DNA of 64,000 nucleotides from Anisodus tanguticus (lineage: Eukaryota > Streptophyta > Magnoliopsida > Solanales > Solanaceae). Shown here in pieces: positions 12,477-24,072 of this stretch. Every line of letters starts with the position of its first letter. The first letter of the stretch is position 1. The stretch spans positions 3,232,142-3,296,141 of the forward strand of contig CM067555.1 of NCBI GenBank assembly GCA_034509755.1, read 5' to 3'. Below the pieces are notes generated by a model. That model ran no database searches, had not been told where the DNA came from, and saw only the letters and a list, made by a program, of their open reading frames with translations. The translations under genes were made by a program, and so were the position numbers.

Positions 12477-12489
12477 TGGTATCAGAGTC
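12477..12489 (+). promoter_or_regulatory. Primer binding site (initiator tRNA-Met)
   Basis: TGGTATCAGAGTC lies two bases after the LTR end at 12474 and matches the complement of the plant initiator tRNA-Met 3' end apart from its last bases. It fixes the element's orientation as plus. Confidence 0.9.
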
Positions 12490-12614
12490 AGGTCGGTTCA
12501 TACCAAAGAGTCGTTTGTTGAGTTTCTTAGAGTGTTCGTGTGTGGTTTAGTACTACAGAGCTCGTTGTCGAAATCAAGCTTTCTTGGTAAAAATAGAATT
12601 TTAGCTAAGACACG

Positions 12615-14030
12615 ATGGGTGACCTTCAAGTGGTTGGTGGAATCAATAAACTTAACAATTAAAATTATAGCACGTGGTCGATGCATATGGAGGCATATCT
12701 CCAAGGCCAAGACTTGTGGGAGATCGTTGGTGGCAATAAGGTCACTCAACTAGAAGACGCAGCCGCTTTGAAGAAATGGAATATTAGAGCTGGCAAAGCC
12801 ATGTTTGCGATTCGGACCACAGTTGAATATAAAATGTTGGAGCACATCAGGCCGGCTAAGACACCAAAGGAAGCGTGGGATACTTTCGCAACATTGTTCA
12901 CCAAGAAGAATGATACGAGACTGCAGCTTCTGGTGAATGAGCTTCTCTCTATCAGACAACGCGACATGACGATCAACCAATACTTTACCAAGGTAAAATC
13001 TCTTTGTCGCGAAATTTCTGCATTAGACTCTGCTTTGACATGTCAGACACTAGAATTAGAAGAATTATTATTCATGGATTAAGGCCAGATTATAGAAATT
13101 TTATTCTTCGCAATACAATGGCCAACAACCTTCTCTTGTTGAATTAGAAAACTTGCTAGCTGACCAAGAAGTGTTGGCTAGGCAAATATCTGGAGTCTCA
13201 TTAAAGAGTGGCGAAGAAGCACTCTATAGCTGTGATAAGAAAGGTCGATCCCGTCCAAATGCTAGTAGAAATTCTAGAAAACATGATGGCAATGATAATC
13301 ATCATGGAAGCTCCCAATCAAGGGGAGCTCAAAAGAAAGACAACCGGGGTGGCCAGTCAAAGAATAACAATAAGTTTGATGAAAAATGTTACAACTGTGG
13401 AAAAAGGGCCACATGGCTAAAAGTTTTTGGTTCAAGAAGAACATTGCAGAAGGAAATGCAGCCACGTCAAATGCAGGAAAGACAAGCGATGAAGAGTGGG
13501 ACGTTGAAGCATCTTTCGCAGTGGAGTAGGAAGAATTAGCTCTGGCAATTACCGTTCCTGGAACTATCGACTACAATAATGATTGGATAGTCGACTCTGG
13601 CTGCTCAAATCATATGACAGGAGATAAAGAGAAGCTACAAAACATGACCGAGTACAAAGGTGGTCGTGTGGTGGTAACAGCCAACAACTCAAGACTACCA
13701 ATCGCTACGTCGAAAAACAACAATCATGCCGAGATTTAGTTCAAAAGAGGTTTCACTCCAGGATGTCTACCATGTACCTGGGATGAAGAAAAACTTACTA
13801 TCAGTAGCGCAACTAACGGCATCAGGCCACCATGTCGCATTCAGACCTCAAGATGTCAAGATCTATCAAGATCTTGAAATCTCTGGAACACCGATGATGA
13901 GAGGACGACGCTTAGAGTCAGTCTATGTAATGCCAGCAGAGTCAGCTTATGTAAACAAGACTCGAAAGAATAAAACAATTGATTTGTGGTATGCAAGACT
14001 TGGACATGTAAGCTATCACAAACTCAAGGT
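12615..14030 (+). pseudogene. Broken, truncated Copia gag-protease-pre-integrase
   Basis: The likely start is ATG at 12615, but a TAA at 12660-12662 interrupts gag after 15 codons. The open frame from 12681 carries the UBN2-type gag pattern (MEAYLQGQDLWEIVGG). Further stops and frameshifts occur near 13080-13150. A CCHC knuckle starts CYNCGK near 13390 but runs out of frame before its His and last Cys. Protease follows with WIVDSGCSNHMTG near 13584-13622 (DSG active site), then the GAG-pre-integrase region ending LWYARLGHVSYHKL near 14025. Homology stops abruptly at about 14030: integrase core, reverse transcriptase and RNase H are absent. Confidence 0.9.
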
Positions 14031-15089
14031 ACTGATTTGTGTTTAGTTGCTGATTTAATACGATGTAGCCCATTATCATGCTTAATAGGTTAAATATGTT
14101 TAGCTCTGCTTCAATTAGATAATAGGTAGGAGTATTTTGTTAAGTAGTGCGGTTATAATTAGCTAATTTAGTTAGAAATACTTTTTTTTGGTATGATTGT
14201 GTGTATATTGGATTAGTTATTTATGTTGAGAATTACTCGGTGATAGATTATTACTACTTTGATATTTAGCAAAGTTAATTGATTCACTGTTTTTTTTTAG
14301 TAAATTACCTAGTTTGTGATTGTCAACATCTTAATATAATATAAACAATATGGAGATAATACATGTTTTAAAGAACTATGGATATCTTCTTTTCTGGAGA
14401 TAATACATGTTATAATATAAACAATATGGAGTAAATTACCTAGTTACTACTACTTTTTTTGGATATCTTCTTTTTTGTTGGCTTAGCTATAATAAAAAAT
14501 GAGGTATCGAGTCGAGTCTTATTCAAAATTCAAAGCCACGTTTCCCTTACGTTTTAAATATCTTAAACTTAAGAAACTATTTTTTTTATTAGATATCTAC
14601 ATGAAATCGGAAATGTTCAGTTCATTTGGTGTCCATATTTGATGTGAAATTTAATATAGCCTTAGATATTTCTTTAAATTATTTTTTTTGTCCAAATGTG
14701 ACCCCAGTATATTTCTTTTGACAGTTTTGAAAAGGAACTGATTTAAACTTTTCTAATTGTTGCTTTAAAGAAGTATGCCCCCTTAATATGTTTAAATCAA
14801 CCATCTGATTTTAAGGGTTTAAATAAATATGGTAGATTTTGTTGTTTTATGTAGAAGTTCGACTCAAGTATTGATCTTTTATTTAGATAGCATGCCTATA
14901 GGACATTAATAAAATGGTGCTCGAGATTCCTATTTGCTTTAGTTTCATGTGATCTCTGTTTAAGTGTTAGTCATATCCTTCAAGTTATTGATTTGGGATG
15001 TACTCCCTACCTAAAATCCATTTACATAAGATTTGTGTATGCCCTTGTTAGACGAATTTTACTTCATTAAAAAATATATAGAAAATACA
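14031..15089. other. No gene seen; possibly diverged LTR body
   Basis: AT-rich, with T-runs and a short local repeat (GGAGATAATACATGTT twice near 14352 and 14396). It joins the cut end of the Copia element to sequence clearly homologous to the Ogre-like LTR at 42961-46782. It may be a more diverged part of that LTR, but I could not align it convincingly by eye. Confidence 0.4.
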
Positions 15090-16443
15090 TGCTGCTGGGT
15101 CTGGAATATATGAAATGTGGATGTGTGTAGGTTCTATCGCATTTTATTTTCAGATACATGAATTATTTATTCACATTTTTCTTATGTATATATTTTTATG
15201 TTCCGTCTATTAATTCTTTTTTTTTTATATGAAATGCATTGGGAGCAATGAAGAGTCTCGTTATGTGACTCATCATAGCTATTGTCAAAACGAAGATCCA
15301 CATCCACGTTCCTTACATTCTCCGGCCTTTGAATTTCTAAACAAATAGGGCGGGATGACATCGTCATCCGCCTAGTCGTTGTCTTTAAATTCTTTAATCC
15401 CGTCATTTTATTTTTATTGGGTTGTAATTTAATTATTTAATTTTGTACGGTCATCAGAATATTTAGAATAGCTGGGCTATGAATGGATAGATTAATAGAT
15501 TAGTTTAAAATTGGAAACCCACCGCTAGTTCATTTATTTTAGGCTCGGGTAGTTTAAAATTGGAAATCCGTCGCTAGCTTATATATATTTTAGGCTCGTT
15601 ACGCATGTTTCAAACTTTCAAAAACAATTTGGCCATCTTTTATTCTCATTATTAATCATACTAATAAGGTTTTGTTTTATCCGATTCGCTATAAAAATGA
15701 CTTCCATAAAAAATCATTTCTCGCATTATAAATAGTTCGCTTTTCTTCTTACTATCAATTGCTAAAGATATGTATTTTATAAACAATATAAATGCATGTT
15801 TTTATCCAAAAATCAAGTTTAGATGTATTGTATAAATCGCACTATGTAAGTGCGTACTCTTGTCAAAAAATATTACATTTACATGCATTCTATAAACCAT
15901 GCACATTTTTTTATCAAAAACTCAATTTCATATTGCATTTTATAAGACATGCCCTACAATACATACTTTTGTCAACAAATCTATTTTCACATATAACAAA
16001 TGTCATGCAAATGCATATTTTATCAATTTCAGATTTTATGTCGGGAATTTATTTCTCAAAACCGCAATCATCTTTGCAAGAATTTTCATGTTGTCAAAAT
16101 ACATCCTTTTATTAACTACTTGCAAACTTCCTTTTAATTAACCTTATATTTTTAAACATACATTTTCCTTAGCATAATAATTAACCTGAGTTTGACCGGA
16201 TAATCGCAAGTTAGCGGATCTTAAAGAATGCTTAAATTCTTCCTTTAGGATAATAGAGAACCCTTACCTGGAATCTCATAATTTCGTAGACCATTAATCG
16301 GAGTTCACTTTGCATCATTTAGTTAACATTCAGGAGCCCTAATTCACCTGAGAATAATTAGGTGGCGACTCCTTAAGCATTTTATCAACTTCAGGAAAAA
16401 CGTCCGTGCGTCACGACCGTTGGGTAAAAATCGGGCGCGCACA
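15090..16443 (+). mobile_element. 3' part of an Ogre/Tat-like LTR
   Basis: 15160-16170 matches 46050-46782 in order, including GGGAGCAATGAAGAGTCTCG and CATCGTCATCCGCCTAG and paired CGCTAGCTTAT stretches. It then extends to a terminus at 16443 (GGGCGCGCACA), as expected for the 3' end of these Solanaceae LTRs. Together with the other copy it implies a full LTR of roughly 4.1-4.4 kb. The terminus abuts the tandem array of the neighbouring minus-strand gene, so the insertion probably cut that gene's 3' part. Confidence 0.7.
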
Positions 16444-16444
16444 A

Positions 16445-17260
16445 TAAAGATCACGCCTTTATAATTGAACAACTTACAAAATTATTATTCAGTTTAGTAG
16501 CTTACTAGTTTTTCTATCAAGCCAACAAGTATAAACAAAATATCACGTCTTAGTAATTGGAAAACTTACAGAATTATTGGGTTTAGTATTTGATGGTTTA
16601 AAAGGGCAAGCAGGAGGTTCTCTTTCCGGTCTCTGATACTCCTTCCCATAGATTCTATAAATCTTTGCCTAAAATATTCCACCCTAAAAGAGGGCTATAC
16701 GAATCCACTCCACTTATTCAGGTATGTATGTGTATACATAAACACGGCGCACCAATGAATTTGAATCAAACACTCTAGCCAAGATTATCTAGCTATAAAT
16801 TTCCAAACAAGAACAAGATTTTGCAAGCAATGAAAAATTTAATAACATACCCAATGTAATCTCACAAATGAGATTTGCAGAGCATAGAGGTAGAAATGTT
16901 GTTTCCGATAATTCAACATGCTGAAACAAAATATCACGCTCTATTCTAACAACTTACGGAATTATTGGGTTTATTAGCTCACAATTTTTTCAAGCAAGTC
17001 AACACTTTGAAACAAAAGATCACACCCTAATAATCAAACAACTTAAAGAATCATTAGGTTTATCAGCTAACAATTTTTTCAAGCAAGTCAACATGTATAA
17101 ACAAAAAGATCATACCTTTACAATCAAACAACTTAAATAATTATTAGGTTTATTAGCTATACAATTTTTTCAAGCAATTCAACACATCGAAACAATTATA
17201 AACAAAAAGATCACACCTTTATAATTTTTTTAAAAAAACTTACAGAATTATTCGATTTAT
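16445..17260 (-). repeat. Tandem array made from an exon-intron junction
   Basis: A unit of about 85-108 bp is repeated. Its landmark on the plus strand is TTACAGAATTATTGGGTTTA or variants, at about 16485, 16568, 16955, 17045, 17132 and 17241. On the minus strand each unit reads AATAATTCTGTAAG or a variant, the last codons of exon 3 plus its splice donor, followed by intron-like sequence. Two of the six landmarks (16568 and 17241) end real 99-nt exon copies; the others carry only the junction. Confidence 0.75.
16570..16668 (-). CDS. Duplicate copy of exon 3 (exon 3b)
   Basis: 99 nt, the same length as exon 3, with acceptor TTTTAG and donor TCT|GTAAGT both kept and the frame open. It encodes KEYQRPEREPPACPFKP. 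It differs from exon 3 at about 13 of 99 positions, and some changes are silent (CCA/CCG, TGT/TGC). It could be an alternative or mutually exclusive exon, or a decaying duplicate. Confidence 0.6.
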
Positions 17261-17592
17261 TAGCTGATGGTCTAAAAGGACAAGCAGGAGGTACTCTTTC
17301 TGGTCTCTGATACTCCTTCCCCATAATTCTATAAATCTTTGCCTTAAAAAAAATTAACCTGGTAAACATCAAAATTAACATATTAATTTAAGTTTAAGGA
17401 ACTTACCATGATAATATGGAATAAAACAGGTAATAAATTAACGATTGGTACGAGGAACAGTGGTATTAAGCACATTACACAGACCTATAATTTTTGCAAA
17501 AAAAAAAATTAAAATTCAGAAAAGGTTAAAAATGATTAGTGGAAATTGAATTAAGGATATTGAAAGTTATGGATTTGATTAATTCTTACCAT
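16570..17592 (-). CDS. Small membrane protein, uncharacterised (partial)
   Basis: Exon 1 supplies the start: ATG at 17592-17590, directly followed by the donor GTAAG. Exon 2 is 17484-17407 (26 codons): a strongly hydrophobic stretch, LIPLFLVPIVNLLPVLF, readable as one membrane segment or signal anchor. Exon 3 is 17342-17244 (33 codons) with GKEYQRPERVPPACPFRP. All three exons join in phase with GT-AG borders; introns are 105 and 64 nt. This gives 60 residues before another donor. A second copy of exon 3 follows at 16668-16570, and no final exon or stop was found before the Ogre-like LTR at 16443. I recall short plant membrane proteins with a similar Pro-rich PERxPPACP motif but cannot name the family or function. 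Confidence 0.6.
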
Positions 17593-17699
17593 TTTTGGAT
17601 TTGTTTGAGGATATTTTTTTGTTTTGTTTTCTTGATTTATCGTTTGTTGTGTGGAGAAGAAGATGACTTTGTCTACTCAAAGAGTCGACTTTTGAATGA

Positions 17700-18955
17700 G
17701 ATCCGAAACATTTTTTTCTGCGGACTGCCTTTCAAAAGCATTGCTCTATTTTTGCCCTTCCCTAAAAAATATTAGAAGTTTTGTATTTTGAACTCTGCTC
17801 AGTTAAAAGTTTTAAAAAAATCACGACATAAAATTTGAATTTTTAAGGCAGAATTCGCATGCAAAGTAGAGTTTGCCTTAGGTAGAATTTGCGTTTGCTA
17901 TCTTAAGACAAACTAAGGCATAGTGTGCAAGCAAATTCTATCTTAAGACATATTTTGTATGCAAACTCTGTCTTGTGAAACTTTTTTTAATTTTTGACTG
18001 AGTAAGGATTCGAATCCATAATCTAGGGGTTTTTAGGCGAAGGACAAAAATAAAAGACCACTTGAAAGAGGGGCATTTGTGCGATCATTGTTCTTTAATT
18101 TTTACCCTTCATGTATATGTGATCTTTAATTTTTGCCCTCGTGCTCATTTAATGAAGATATCCAGACATGTTTCGGTCGCAATAAGTTCTATAATATTTA
18201 TCTTCGGAAAATTGAATATTTGACTCACTTGGCATAAATTCTGTAGGAATTAAGTTATGTGACATAAGTTGTATAATTTTTTTAGAATTTGTTGTAGTGT
18301 TCAGAGACAGGAGTTATGCCTTTTGAGAATATGTTCTTTCATCTTTTTTCGTGCCTATTTTTGTGGAGTTTGATGTATTTTGGCCATTTTTATATTTTTA
18401 AGTTGGGTTTTTAAATTTTTGGTGTATTCGGTATAACTTGTGAGAACGAAATATAAACTATGGCGAGCTCTACATGAAAAGTGATGAAGGGTAAATATTA
18501 AAGATCACAAATTTGTCAAGCAAAAATTAAAGACCACCCCAAAATAGGGGTATTTGCACCATCCTAAATTATATGGGGTGATCATTTTACTTCAAGTTAC
18601 TGTCAGACCTTCTATAACGATCATTTTTTATAATAATATTTTATTATAATAGTTAAATTTTTTCTTTTAGAATTAATTTTTATGTTACGTTATATTATAT
18701 ATTCTCTGAAACAATATTTTACCATACCATTCAAAATATTATTATAAAAGAAGTTCAATTAACCTTTTTATTTATTTTCAAAATGAAATTTATTACCATA
18801 TGAAAGGATGTAACTTCATTGTCCCAAAATTGGGATGAATGTAAAAAAATTCAAAAGCCTCACCGGGTATTAAACTAACTGGGGTAAATGTGACAACATA
18901 TAAAATAAACTATCATGCACAAATAAGTTTTTACGCCTATAAAACAAGAAACTGC
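17700..18955. other. Intergenic between divergent genes
   Basis: No gene seen. At 17850-17975 there are repeated GCAAACTCTGTCTTA/GGCAGAATTTGC-type units facing both ways, a common plant interspersed repeat. The region lies between the 5' ends of the small membrane protein gene (minus) and the FAM32A-like gene (plus), so it should hold both promoters. No convincing TATA was picked out. Confidence 0.45.
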
Positions 18956-19011
18956 TCAAAAGCAAAGCTTCGAAGAGGAGAAACCGAAGTTAAAGTTTCA
19001 ACCACTTTCAG
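18955..19011 (+). other. Probable 5' UTR exon of the FAM32A-like gene
   Basis: Purine-rich leader ending TTTCAG|GTACTC at 19011. The matching acceptor TCCTGACAG lies at 20331-20339, two bases before the start codon at 20342. This implies a 5' UTR intron of about 1.3 kb holding a SINE (19258-19379). The left end is approximate. Confidence 0.5.
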
Positions 19012-19257
19012 GTACTCTTCTTTAGATTTTTAATTTCAAATTTTCGTTTTTTTTTTCAATTATAAAAGATGAATACTTGTAATTTGTTATTTTTGAGGGT
19101 TGTGTTAAATTATAGTATTGTCTTTCCCTTATGTAAATTGTAAATATATGCCTATGCATCTGGATTTAGGATACCCTTTTGGGATTACTAACTATTATTA
19201 CAAATAACTTGTTACACTTGCTTTATATTTGGATAGTTTGTTGTCTTATTTTCGAAA

Positions 19258-19379
19258 ACATACCTCTCTACCGCTACCGGTCGAGTTAATGTTTGCATAC
19301 GGTCGAGTTAATGTTTGCATACATCTTACCCTCCTCATAACCCACCTTGTGGGATTACACTGGGTATGTTGTTGTTGTA
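19258..19379 (+). mobile_element. TS-type SINE
   Basis: Contains TACCGGTCGAGTTAATG duplicated back to back, then ACCTTGTGGGATTACACTGG and a GTATGTTGTTGTTG tail, the 3' end of the Solanaceae TS SINE family. Lies in the 5' UTR intron of the FAM32A-like gene. Confidence 0.75.
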
Positions 19380-20341
19380 AAATATGTTATGTTAGGTTTT
19401 TCATATGGTTTATGGTTGATTGATACCAAGATTTTTAGCTGAACCTAGTAGAATGAGTTTATTCTATCAGATGCATATGTTCTATTTAAATTGAAATTGA
19501 GGAGAAGTGTGTGCATATTGTATACAACAAAAAAACAACTACTACTATGTCTCAGTCCCAGCTAGTTGGAGTCGGAGGCAGCTATATGAATCCTCATTGA
19601 TTATGTCATTCAGTTTTACCTAATATCAGGCGTGTCTATAACGAATGAAAAGTATTTATAGCTTTTCAATGTGATAAAAGTAGGCATGATTTAATAAAAG
19701 TGGCAAATGAGCGGGTCAGGTTGGATATGGGTGGGTCGAAAACTGGTTGAACAAAAACGGATAAAATATTGACCCATCCATATTTAACACGGATAAAAAA
19801 TGGTTAACCGACGCATAATATGGATATCCATATTATTCATGATTAGGTGTGAACACAAGCTAAAAGCCAAAATAAGCCTAGACTCGCAGAAAGCAAGAAC
19901 TCATGAAAAATAACAAACAGACAAATGAGTATCGATAATATGGGTATCCATATTATCTACTACCCGGATATCCATTTTTAGTGGATAATATGGAGAATAT
20001 CCTTATTTGATCCATTTTTAAATGGCCAGTTTTCCAACTCATATTTAATGGGTCGGATTGGATGGTTACTTATTCCTTTTAACCATTTCTCCAGCACTGG
20101 GCATGAATATATCCGTAGTTGGAATTATTTGTGCTGGGTACGTTGTTGTTTGTAGTATGCATTATTTGTGCACCATAACTTACTGATGTACCACATACTG
20201 ATTTTCAGTTTGAAAATATGACATGTAGTCATGTACTGAATTCCTGCATATTAAGCTTATCAAGTCCCAATAGCGTGGTTCCGTACAGTTCTTGTTATTC
20301 TGGCTGGAAAAGCTCAACGTTTGTGGAATCTCCTGACAGAA

Positions 20342-21720
20342 ATGTCTGCATATGATAATGTGGTTGGCGGGAAGTTGAAACTAAAGGGAAAGGCATTGGA
20401 TGTAAAAGCTGCTGGAATGAAGAAAAAGAAAAAGAAACAAAAGAAAGATTATGTCAAATCTCCCAGGTTACAGGAAATGAGCTTTCAACAGGTAAGAGTG
20501 GTAATATATTGAAGTGCACAAATTCTTGCATTTTCTGTATTACTGTTCCTCCGTACAGATTCCTCTGCCCCTCCCTCTGCATTGAAGTTGTCAAGTTGGA
20601 GTGCAATGAAACTGATAGATGATAGCTAGTCCATGATGGGTTGAACAGTTTATTCTTGTGGTACAAACTAATAGTCCTAAAATTCTCTCTTCTAATAGAA
20701 GTGTGTGGTAGAGTTTAGTGGAGTTCGTTGTTAAACTGGCACTGAACTATTAAAAATAGGTGGACACAAGGTCAATTTTCTTTCTTTTGTATCTGAAAAG
20801 TCACTTATTTTTTGCTATTTCACTCAAAGGTATATATAGCCACTTTTAGTGGAGTTCATTGCTTAAACTGTCACTAAACTATTAAATCCGTTTGAGTGAA
20901 ATAGCAGAAGATAAGTGACTTTTCTGATACAAGAGAAAGAGAAGTGACCTTATTCACCTATTTATAATTAGTTCAGTGACCATTTCGGCAATAAACTCGA
21001 GTTTAGTGATATGACAGGTATGGTTAGAAGGTGTCATTTAACAACTCTTATTACATTAACCTTTTTTGAACATTGAGGAACTCCAATGTTTGAAGCATTC
21101 CAGCAGTTGAGCTTCATTTAATCATTGTTTCCAAACACTATTGGATGAGTAACAAGTTATACTCCATGGTTCCGGCTAGTGGCTAAGCCACCTTTGTCCA
21201 AAGGGTGTCAAATGACACTCCATTACTGGAAAATTACATTGTAGATAGTTATATTTCTTTTATGTATACATACTATACGTTGAATCCCTTTACTACTTTA
21301 TATTTTGACTCCCCTTAGTGAAAATTCTGGCTCCACTGCTGGTTCCGGCCTAGATAGAAGAACAAAAACATTTCGTCTTGTATGCTTGTGATAGATGATA
21401 TATGGTTTCTCTTGTCTTCCCACTTCATTAAATGTTTCTGACTGGATGTTATAGATGGTGGTAGTGTATCCTTTGATGATCCCAACAAGGAAGAGATTAT
21501 TACAGATGCCGCTAAATCCATTGGCGAGGAAAATGCTGGTCGCTGGGATGATAATTTAACCCCTGCAGAGAGGAGCTACATAGAACAAAGAGAAAAGATT
21601 GACATGCATAAGATGGCCAAGACTGCTAATAAATCACATCGTGACCGAATCGAAGATTTGAATCAGTACTTGTCGAACATGAGCGAGCACTATGACATTC
21701 CCAAAATTGGCCCTGGCTGA
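20342..21720 (+). CDS. FAM32A-like protein, frameshifted as read
   Basis: Exon 1 is 20342-20491 (MSAYDNVVGGKLKLKGKALD, then a Lys-rich stretch) with donor CAG|GTAAGA. Exon 2 is 21455-21720, ending SHRDRIEDLNQYLSNMSEHY then DIPKIGPG and TGA. The N-terminal KLKLKGK, Lys-rich linker and C-terminal HYDIPK motif define the FAM32A family; human FAM32A is a small nuclear protein found in the catalytic spliceosome. The exons total 416 nt, one short of a whole number of codons. The last 35 or so bases of exon 1 read sensibly (QISQVTGNELSTG) only in another frame, which also joins exon 2 correctly (G|AT = Asp). So one base is missing near 20452, or the sequence has an error. Expected length about 138 aa. 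Confidence 0.85.
20712..21010. mobile_element. Fold-back MITE-like element in intron
   Basis: About 20712-20830 is repeated inverted at 20888-21005: GTCACTTATTTTTTGCTATTTCACTCAAA pairs with TTTGAGTGAAATAGCAGAAGATAAGTGAC. Outer ends GAGTTTAGTGGAG and CTCGAGTTTAGTG resemble termini. It lies in the FAM32A-like intron (20492-21454). No transposase. Confidence 0.7.
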
Positions 21721-22589
21721 TCAACACCAAATCAGAAATTCGCCGAATATGAGTGTGTTCCTATGGTGTTATAAAGGGTGTAATTTTACAGATTTTATGT
21801 ACTTATACTTACATAACTTTTTTTCTTTTTTTGCTGGGATAGTGACATAACTTGTACCAGTTTGACTTTAGTAAAACATTTCAGAAGGTACGAGGATATT
21901 CGGAATGCTTAATTTTTTGAAGATATTATCGCTGGATGATTAATTATAAGAGGTTTTTGTATGTTTCTATTCCACTTATGAAGTTTGTGAAAGAGTATTC
22001 ATGAAGTGTGCTAGATTTCTATTTTTCGTAGTAAGTGGCTTGGACTTGTAAAAGTCCTTTTTTTTCTTTCCATCTGATGTTCGGTACCAGCCTTGAGGCC
22101 CTACTAATTCAGATTCACGCCTAGAAGTTTTACTTTGAGGGTGATATGCAGCTTCCTACTAAAGCCAACTCCAAAGCTCAAACTTGAGACATTTTTTTAA
22201 GAAGAAAGGGATATTTATCACCCACCATGATCTTTGATGGTCCATGTGATAGTCGCGACGTAGTTTTCAATCATTTCGTAGCATTGAGTGTAACTGAACC
22301 ATCTACAATGAGGGAGCTAACTTCATAGGGAAGAAGCTTTCATAAAGGAATACATTATTGCGTCGTTAGAGCTAAATTAGTCGGATCCTAAAGCAGCTAC
22401 CGAAATTGTATACAAAAAGAAAAAGAAAATCATTAGCCCGCTTACAAATTCATATTGAAGATGAAGATTTCATAAACTAAGAAGAAATTATAATTTCACT
22501 CACAAATTCAAAAACGAAAAGAAATAATTAATGTAAATCATAAAGCTAAAAATATCATGGGATAAAGGTCTCTTATGGTCAACAATGGT
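21721..22589. other. 3' flank of FAM32A-like gene; no gene seen
   Basis: Contains the probable 3' UTR and AT-rich spacer. No other coding frame or repeat was recognised. Confidence 0.45.
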
Positions 22590-22591
22590 AG

Positions 22592-22700
22592 ATTACAACA
22601 ACAACAACAACATACTCAGTGAAATCCCACAATATGGGGTCTCAGAAGGGTAGAGTGTACGCAGACCTTACTTCTATTTTGATAGATAGAGAGGATGTTT
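22592..22700 (-). mobile_element. TS-type SINE (reverse)
   Basis: Starts with CAACAACAACAACATACTCAG, the reverse complement of the SINE tail, then GTGAAATCCCACA, the GGGTAGAGTGTACGCAGACC body and TTTCTGAAAGACC. Confidence 0.8.
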
Positions 22701-22969
22701 CTGAAAGACCATTGGTTCAAGAAAAAGCATAAGCAAAACCAAAATCAAAAGAAACGGTCAAACACTGACAAGATATTTAAAGTGGTATGAAAATAAAAGT
22801 AACAAAAGCAAATAAGTCATAATAAATCATTTTGAAAAAAGAAATAATAACTACCTCCGAGAAATAAGATAATCGAAGTATACGAAACAACAGATAGCAG
22901 CAGAAATCAAAGGACAATGAACTATAAAACAATATTGTACCTATTAGTATGATAGGCTAAGCGGAGTTA

Positions 22970-24072
22970 CAATAATAATACTACAACTACTAGTATGTAA
23001 GCATAAGTAGGACTACGCTTAACTACCTACTACCCTAATATGAGTCTTCCACAACCCATTATCTAAAGTCGTGTCCTCAGTAAGTTGCACCTGCGCCATA
23101 TCGCGTCTAATCACCTCTCCCCAATACTTATTCAGCCTACCTCTACTCTTCTGAGACCGTCCATAGCCAACCTCTCACACCTCCGCACTGGGGCATCTGT
23201 GCCTCTTCCCTACACATGCTAAACCATCTCAACCTTGCTTTCCGCATCTTATCCTCCACCGAGGCCACTCCCACTATGTCCCGGATATTATCATTTATAA
23301 TTCTATCCCCCTTTGTATGCCCACACATCCATCTCAGCATCCTCATTTCCGCAACTTTCATCTTTTGAATGTGAGAGGTCTTGACTGACCAACACTCTGT
23401 CCCATACAACATACTTGGTCTAACCACCACTTTATAGAACTTGCCTTTAAGTTTTGGTGACATATTTTTATCACATAAGACTCTAGATGCGAGCCTCCAT
23501 TTCATCCACATGAACCAATACGATGTGTGACATCGTCATCAATCTCTCTATTCCATTGGATAATAGACTCGAGATACTTGAAATTTTCTTTCTTTTAAAT
23601 GACCTGAGTACCAAGCCTCATCTCCACACCTATCTCATGGTCGTTCACGTTTCTAGACTTGTACTCCAAGTATTTTATATTGGTCCTACTAAGCCTGAAC
23701 TCTTTAGTCTCCAGAGTCTATCTCCAAACTTCCAGCTTAGTGCTTACTCTGCTGTGAGTCTCATCAATCAAGACTATGTCGTCTGCGAATAACATACATC
23801 ATGGTACCTCCCATTGAATTTTTCGCGTCAGTCCATCCATCACCAAGACAAATAAGAATGGGCTAAGAGTTGATCCCTGATGTAACCCCATCATCATTGT
23901 GAAGTGCTCCGAGTCTCCTCCCACTATCCATACCCTAGTCTTGGCTCCATCACACATATCATTGATCGCCCTAGTATACGTCACATATACACCTCTAACC
24001 TCCAGACATCTCCATAGAAACTCCCTAGAAACTTTATCATATGTCTTTTCGAGGTCGATTAATACCATATGT
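22970..24072 (-). mobile_element. RTE-type LINE fragment (3' part)
   Basis: Minus-strand pieces of a non-LTR retrotransposon. 24068-23799 encodes reverse transcriptase with LIDLEKTYDKV and GLHQGSTLSPFLFVLVMD, and the next bases, in a nearby frame, give the catalytic FADD motif at about 23785. 23511-23143 encodes the C-terminal part with LYGTECW and MLRWMCGHT. The QGSxLSPFLFxLVMD pattern is characteristic of plant RTE elements. Frameshifts break the frame and the 5' half is missing at about 24072, usual for LINE insertions. The left end is approximate. Confidence 0.85.
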
